Shown: in pieces, positions 63,033 to 64,000 of the stretch
How positions within the stretch are numbered: the first letter of the stretch is position 1
Layout of the letters: every line of letters starts with the position of its first letter
Assembly: GCA_002702065.1 (NCBI GenBank)
Contig: NZXX01000001.1
Location: 2,232,001 to 2,296,000, forward strand
From: Anaerolineaceae bacterium
GTDB taxonomy: Bacteria > Chloroflexota > Anaerolineae > Aggregatilineales > Phototrophicaceae
Reading direction: 5' to 3'
DNA: 64,000 bases
Program-made: the position numbers and the translations under genes
The notes under the pieces: model-generated
Databases searched by the model: none
What the model saw: the letters and a program-made list of their open reading frames with translations, nothing else
Told to the model about the DNA's origin: nothing

Positions 63033-64000
63033 CTATACGCCCAACAACCATTTGCGCTCAACCAGTGGCTGATGCAGCAACTTAACAAAGATATGGAGGA
63101 AGGTACGGGTAACCGTCACCGCCGTAAACAGATTCAGAACCAGACCTAAGCCCAGCGTAACCGCGAAACCACTCACGATGCTGGCTCCCGGCGTCTGCCC
63201 AAACAGGAACAAAATGACGCAGATGATAATGGTCGAAAAGTTCGAATCGCGGATAGAACCCCACGCCCGGTCGAAACCCGCATTCAGCGCATCATCGAGA
63301 TCGCGCCCGGCACGTATTTCTTCCTTGATACGCTCGAAAATCAGGATATTACCATCCACCGCCGTTCCGATACTGATCAAAAAGCCGGTGATCGCTGGCA
63401 ATGTCAGGGTAACCGGTACGAGCTTGAACACGGCCACGTTGAGGACGATAAAGACCAGCAGCGCAAGGTCTGCCGCGAGGCCCGGCACACGATAATACAC
63501 CGCCATAAAGACCAGCACTGTCACCACACCGATGATACCGGCACGAACACTCAGCGTAATCGATTCCTGCCCCAGCGACGCGCCAACCTGCTCGGTCGTT
63601 TCTACGCTCAGCGGAATGGGCAGCGCGCCGGACCGAAGCTGCAAGGCCAGCGTCTTGGCTTCCTCTTCGGTAAAATTACCCTCAATCACCCCACCTGTCG
63701 TCAGCTCTGCCTGAATAATCGGCGCAGAGAGCACCTCACTATCCAGCACAATGGCCATGGGTTCCTGTATATGGCTGGCCGTATAGGGTCCAAATACCTC
63801 GGCGCCTTCGGTATTCAATTCAAACTGGATAAACCAGCGATTACTGTTTGGGTCATACTGCGCAGCCGCAGCCTGCAAGCCTGCCCCGGTCATCACCGTT
63901 TCAAAGGGCTGGCGTGTGTTTGGATTGACCATGCCTTCGGGTGCAGCTTCCGTAACCGGCGTATCGCCATCGACTTCGGCTGTTGCTTCGGCGCTTGCCG
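63033..64000 (-). CDS. secD: Protein-export membrane protein SecD (5' end cut off)
   Basis: The frame is open to the window edge, past the internal ATG at 63932, so the N-terminus lies outside. About 322 residues remain: the end of the periplasmic domain (TGAGLQAAAAQYDPNS, SEVLSAPIIQ), LRSGALPIPLSV, then the six-helix part with GTAVDGNILIFERIKEE and RAWGSIRDSNFSTII, all SecD signatures. Confidence 0.96.
   Translation of the reverse strand, partial: ASAEATAEVDGDTPVTEAAPEGMVNPNTRQPFETVMTGAGLQAAAAQYDPNSNRWFIQFELNTEGAEVFGPYTASHIQEPMAIVLDSEVLSAPIIQAELTTGGVIEGNFTEEEAKTLALQLRSGALPIPLSVETTEQVGASLGQESITLSVRAGIIGVVTVLVFMAVYYRVPGLAADLALLVFIVLNVAVFKLVPVTLTLPAITGFLISIGTAVDGNILIFERIKEEIRAGRDLDDALNAGFDRAWGSIRDSNFSTIIICVILFLFGQTPGASIVSGFAVTLGLGLVLNLFTAVTVTRTFLHIFVKLLHQPLVERKWLLGV

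Overview
The window looks like core chromosome of a Chloroflexota bacterium, probably of the Anaerolineae type. This is inferred from gene content: many secreted proteins carry LysM or SH3 domains joined by Thr/Pro linkers, a mevalonate kinase and a UbiA enzyme sit together, a T-box precedes valS, and there are stand-alone STAND ATPases and a UDP-sulfoquinovose synthase. Base composition is about 50-55% GC. I see no phage, insertion sequence, plasmid gene or CRISPR array. About 53 protein genes and 2 tRNAs fill the window, and both ends cut through genes (smpB on the left, secD on the right).

Layout. 1-4.8 kb: smpB, a large NB-ARC/TPR protein, tRNA-Arg, a second ATPase of the same broad type and yigZ. 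4.8-9.8 kb (minus): an SH3 cell-surface protein, a TPR protein and an LCP cell-wall ligase. 9.9-12.4 kb: hisZ-hisG. 12.4-18.2 kb (minus): pheA, asd, then three translationally coupled genes encoding a UDP-sulfoquinovose synthase, a histidinol dehydrogenase paralogue that has lost zinc ligands, and an APH-fold kinase. 18.4-19.6 kb: a SufR-like regulator and an A-type Fe-S carrier. 19.6-26.2 kb: envelope proteins (SH3, M23 peptidase, beta-propeller), an SCP2 protein, a HEAT protein and an RseP-like protease. 26.5-28.3 kb: UbiA and mevalonate kinase. 28.3-31.7 kb (minus): peptide ABC importer without its ATPases. 31.7-38.1 kb: a membrane protein, a small secreted protein, a trypsin-fold protein, tlyA and lepA. 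38.1-39.9 kb (minus): cinA and a phosphoribosyltransferase-fold protein, both degenerate at catalytic motifs. 40-43.8 kb: an MsmK/UgpC-type ATPase, a GNAT protein and a GT4 glycosyltransferase. 43.8-45.5 kb (minus): a type II NADH dehydrogenase behind two Rex-like operators, and a small orphan protein. 45.7-51.8 kb: purH, tRNA-Thr, udk, then a valine T-box leader driving a methyltransferase and valS. 51.9-61.1 kb: a HEAT protein, two histidine kinases, mutL, two paralogous LysM proteins and a receiver-ParA fusion. 61.1-64 kb (minus): a zinc alcohol dehydrogenase, secF and secD.

The strongest candidate for something undescribed is the sqdB / HisD-paralogue / kinase operon (12418-16207), where stop and start codons overlap at both junctions. 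The best supported regulatory elements are the T-box at 48135-48394 and the paired Rex-type sites at 45552-45599. Several proteins keep their fold but lose catalytic residues (the CinA C-terminal domain, the phosphoribosyltransferase-like protein, the PrsW-like protein, and the trypsin-like protein with Thr in place of Ser). Domain names come from recalled motifs, not from searches.
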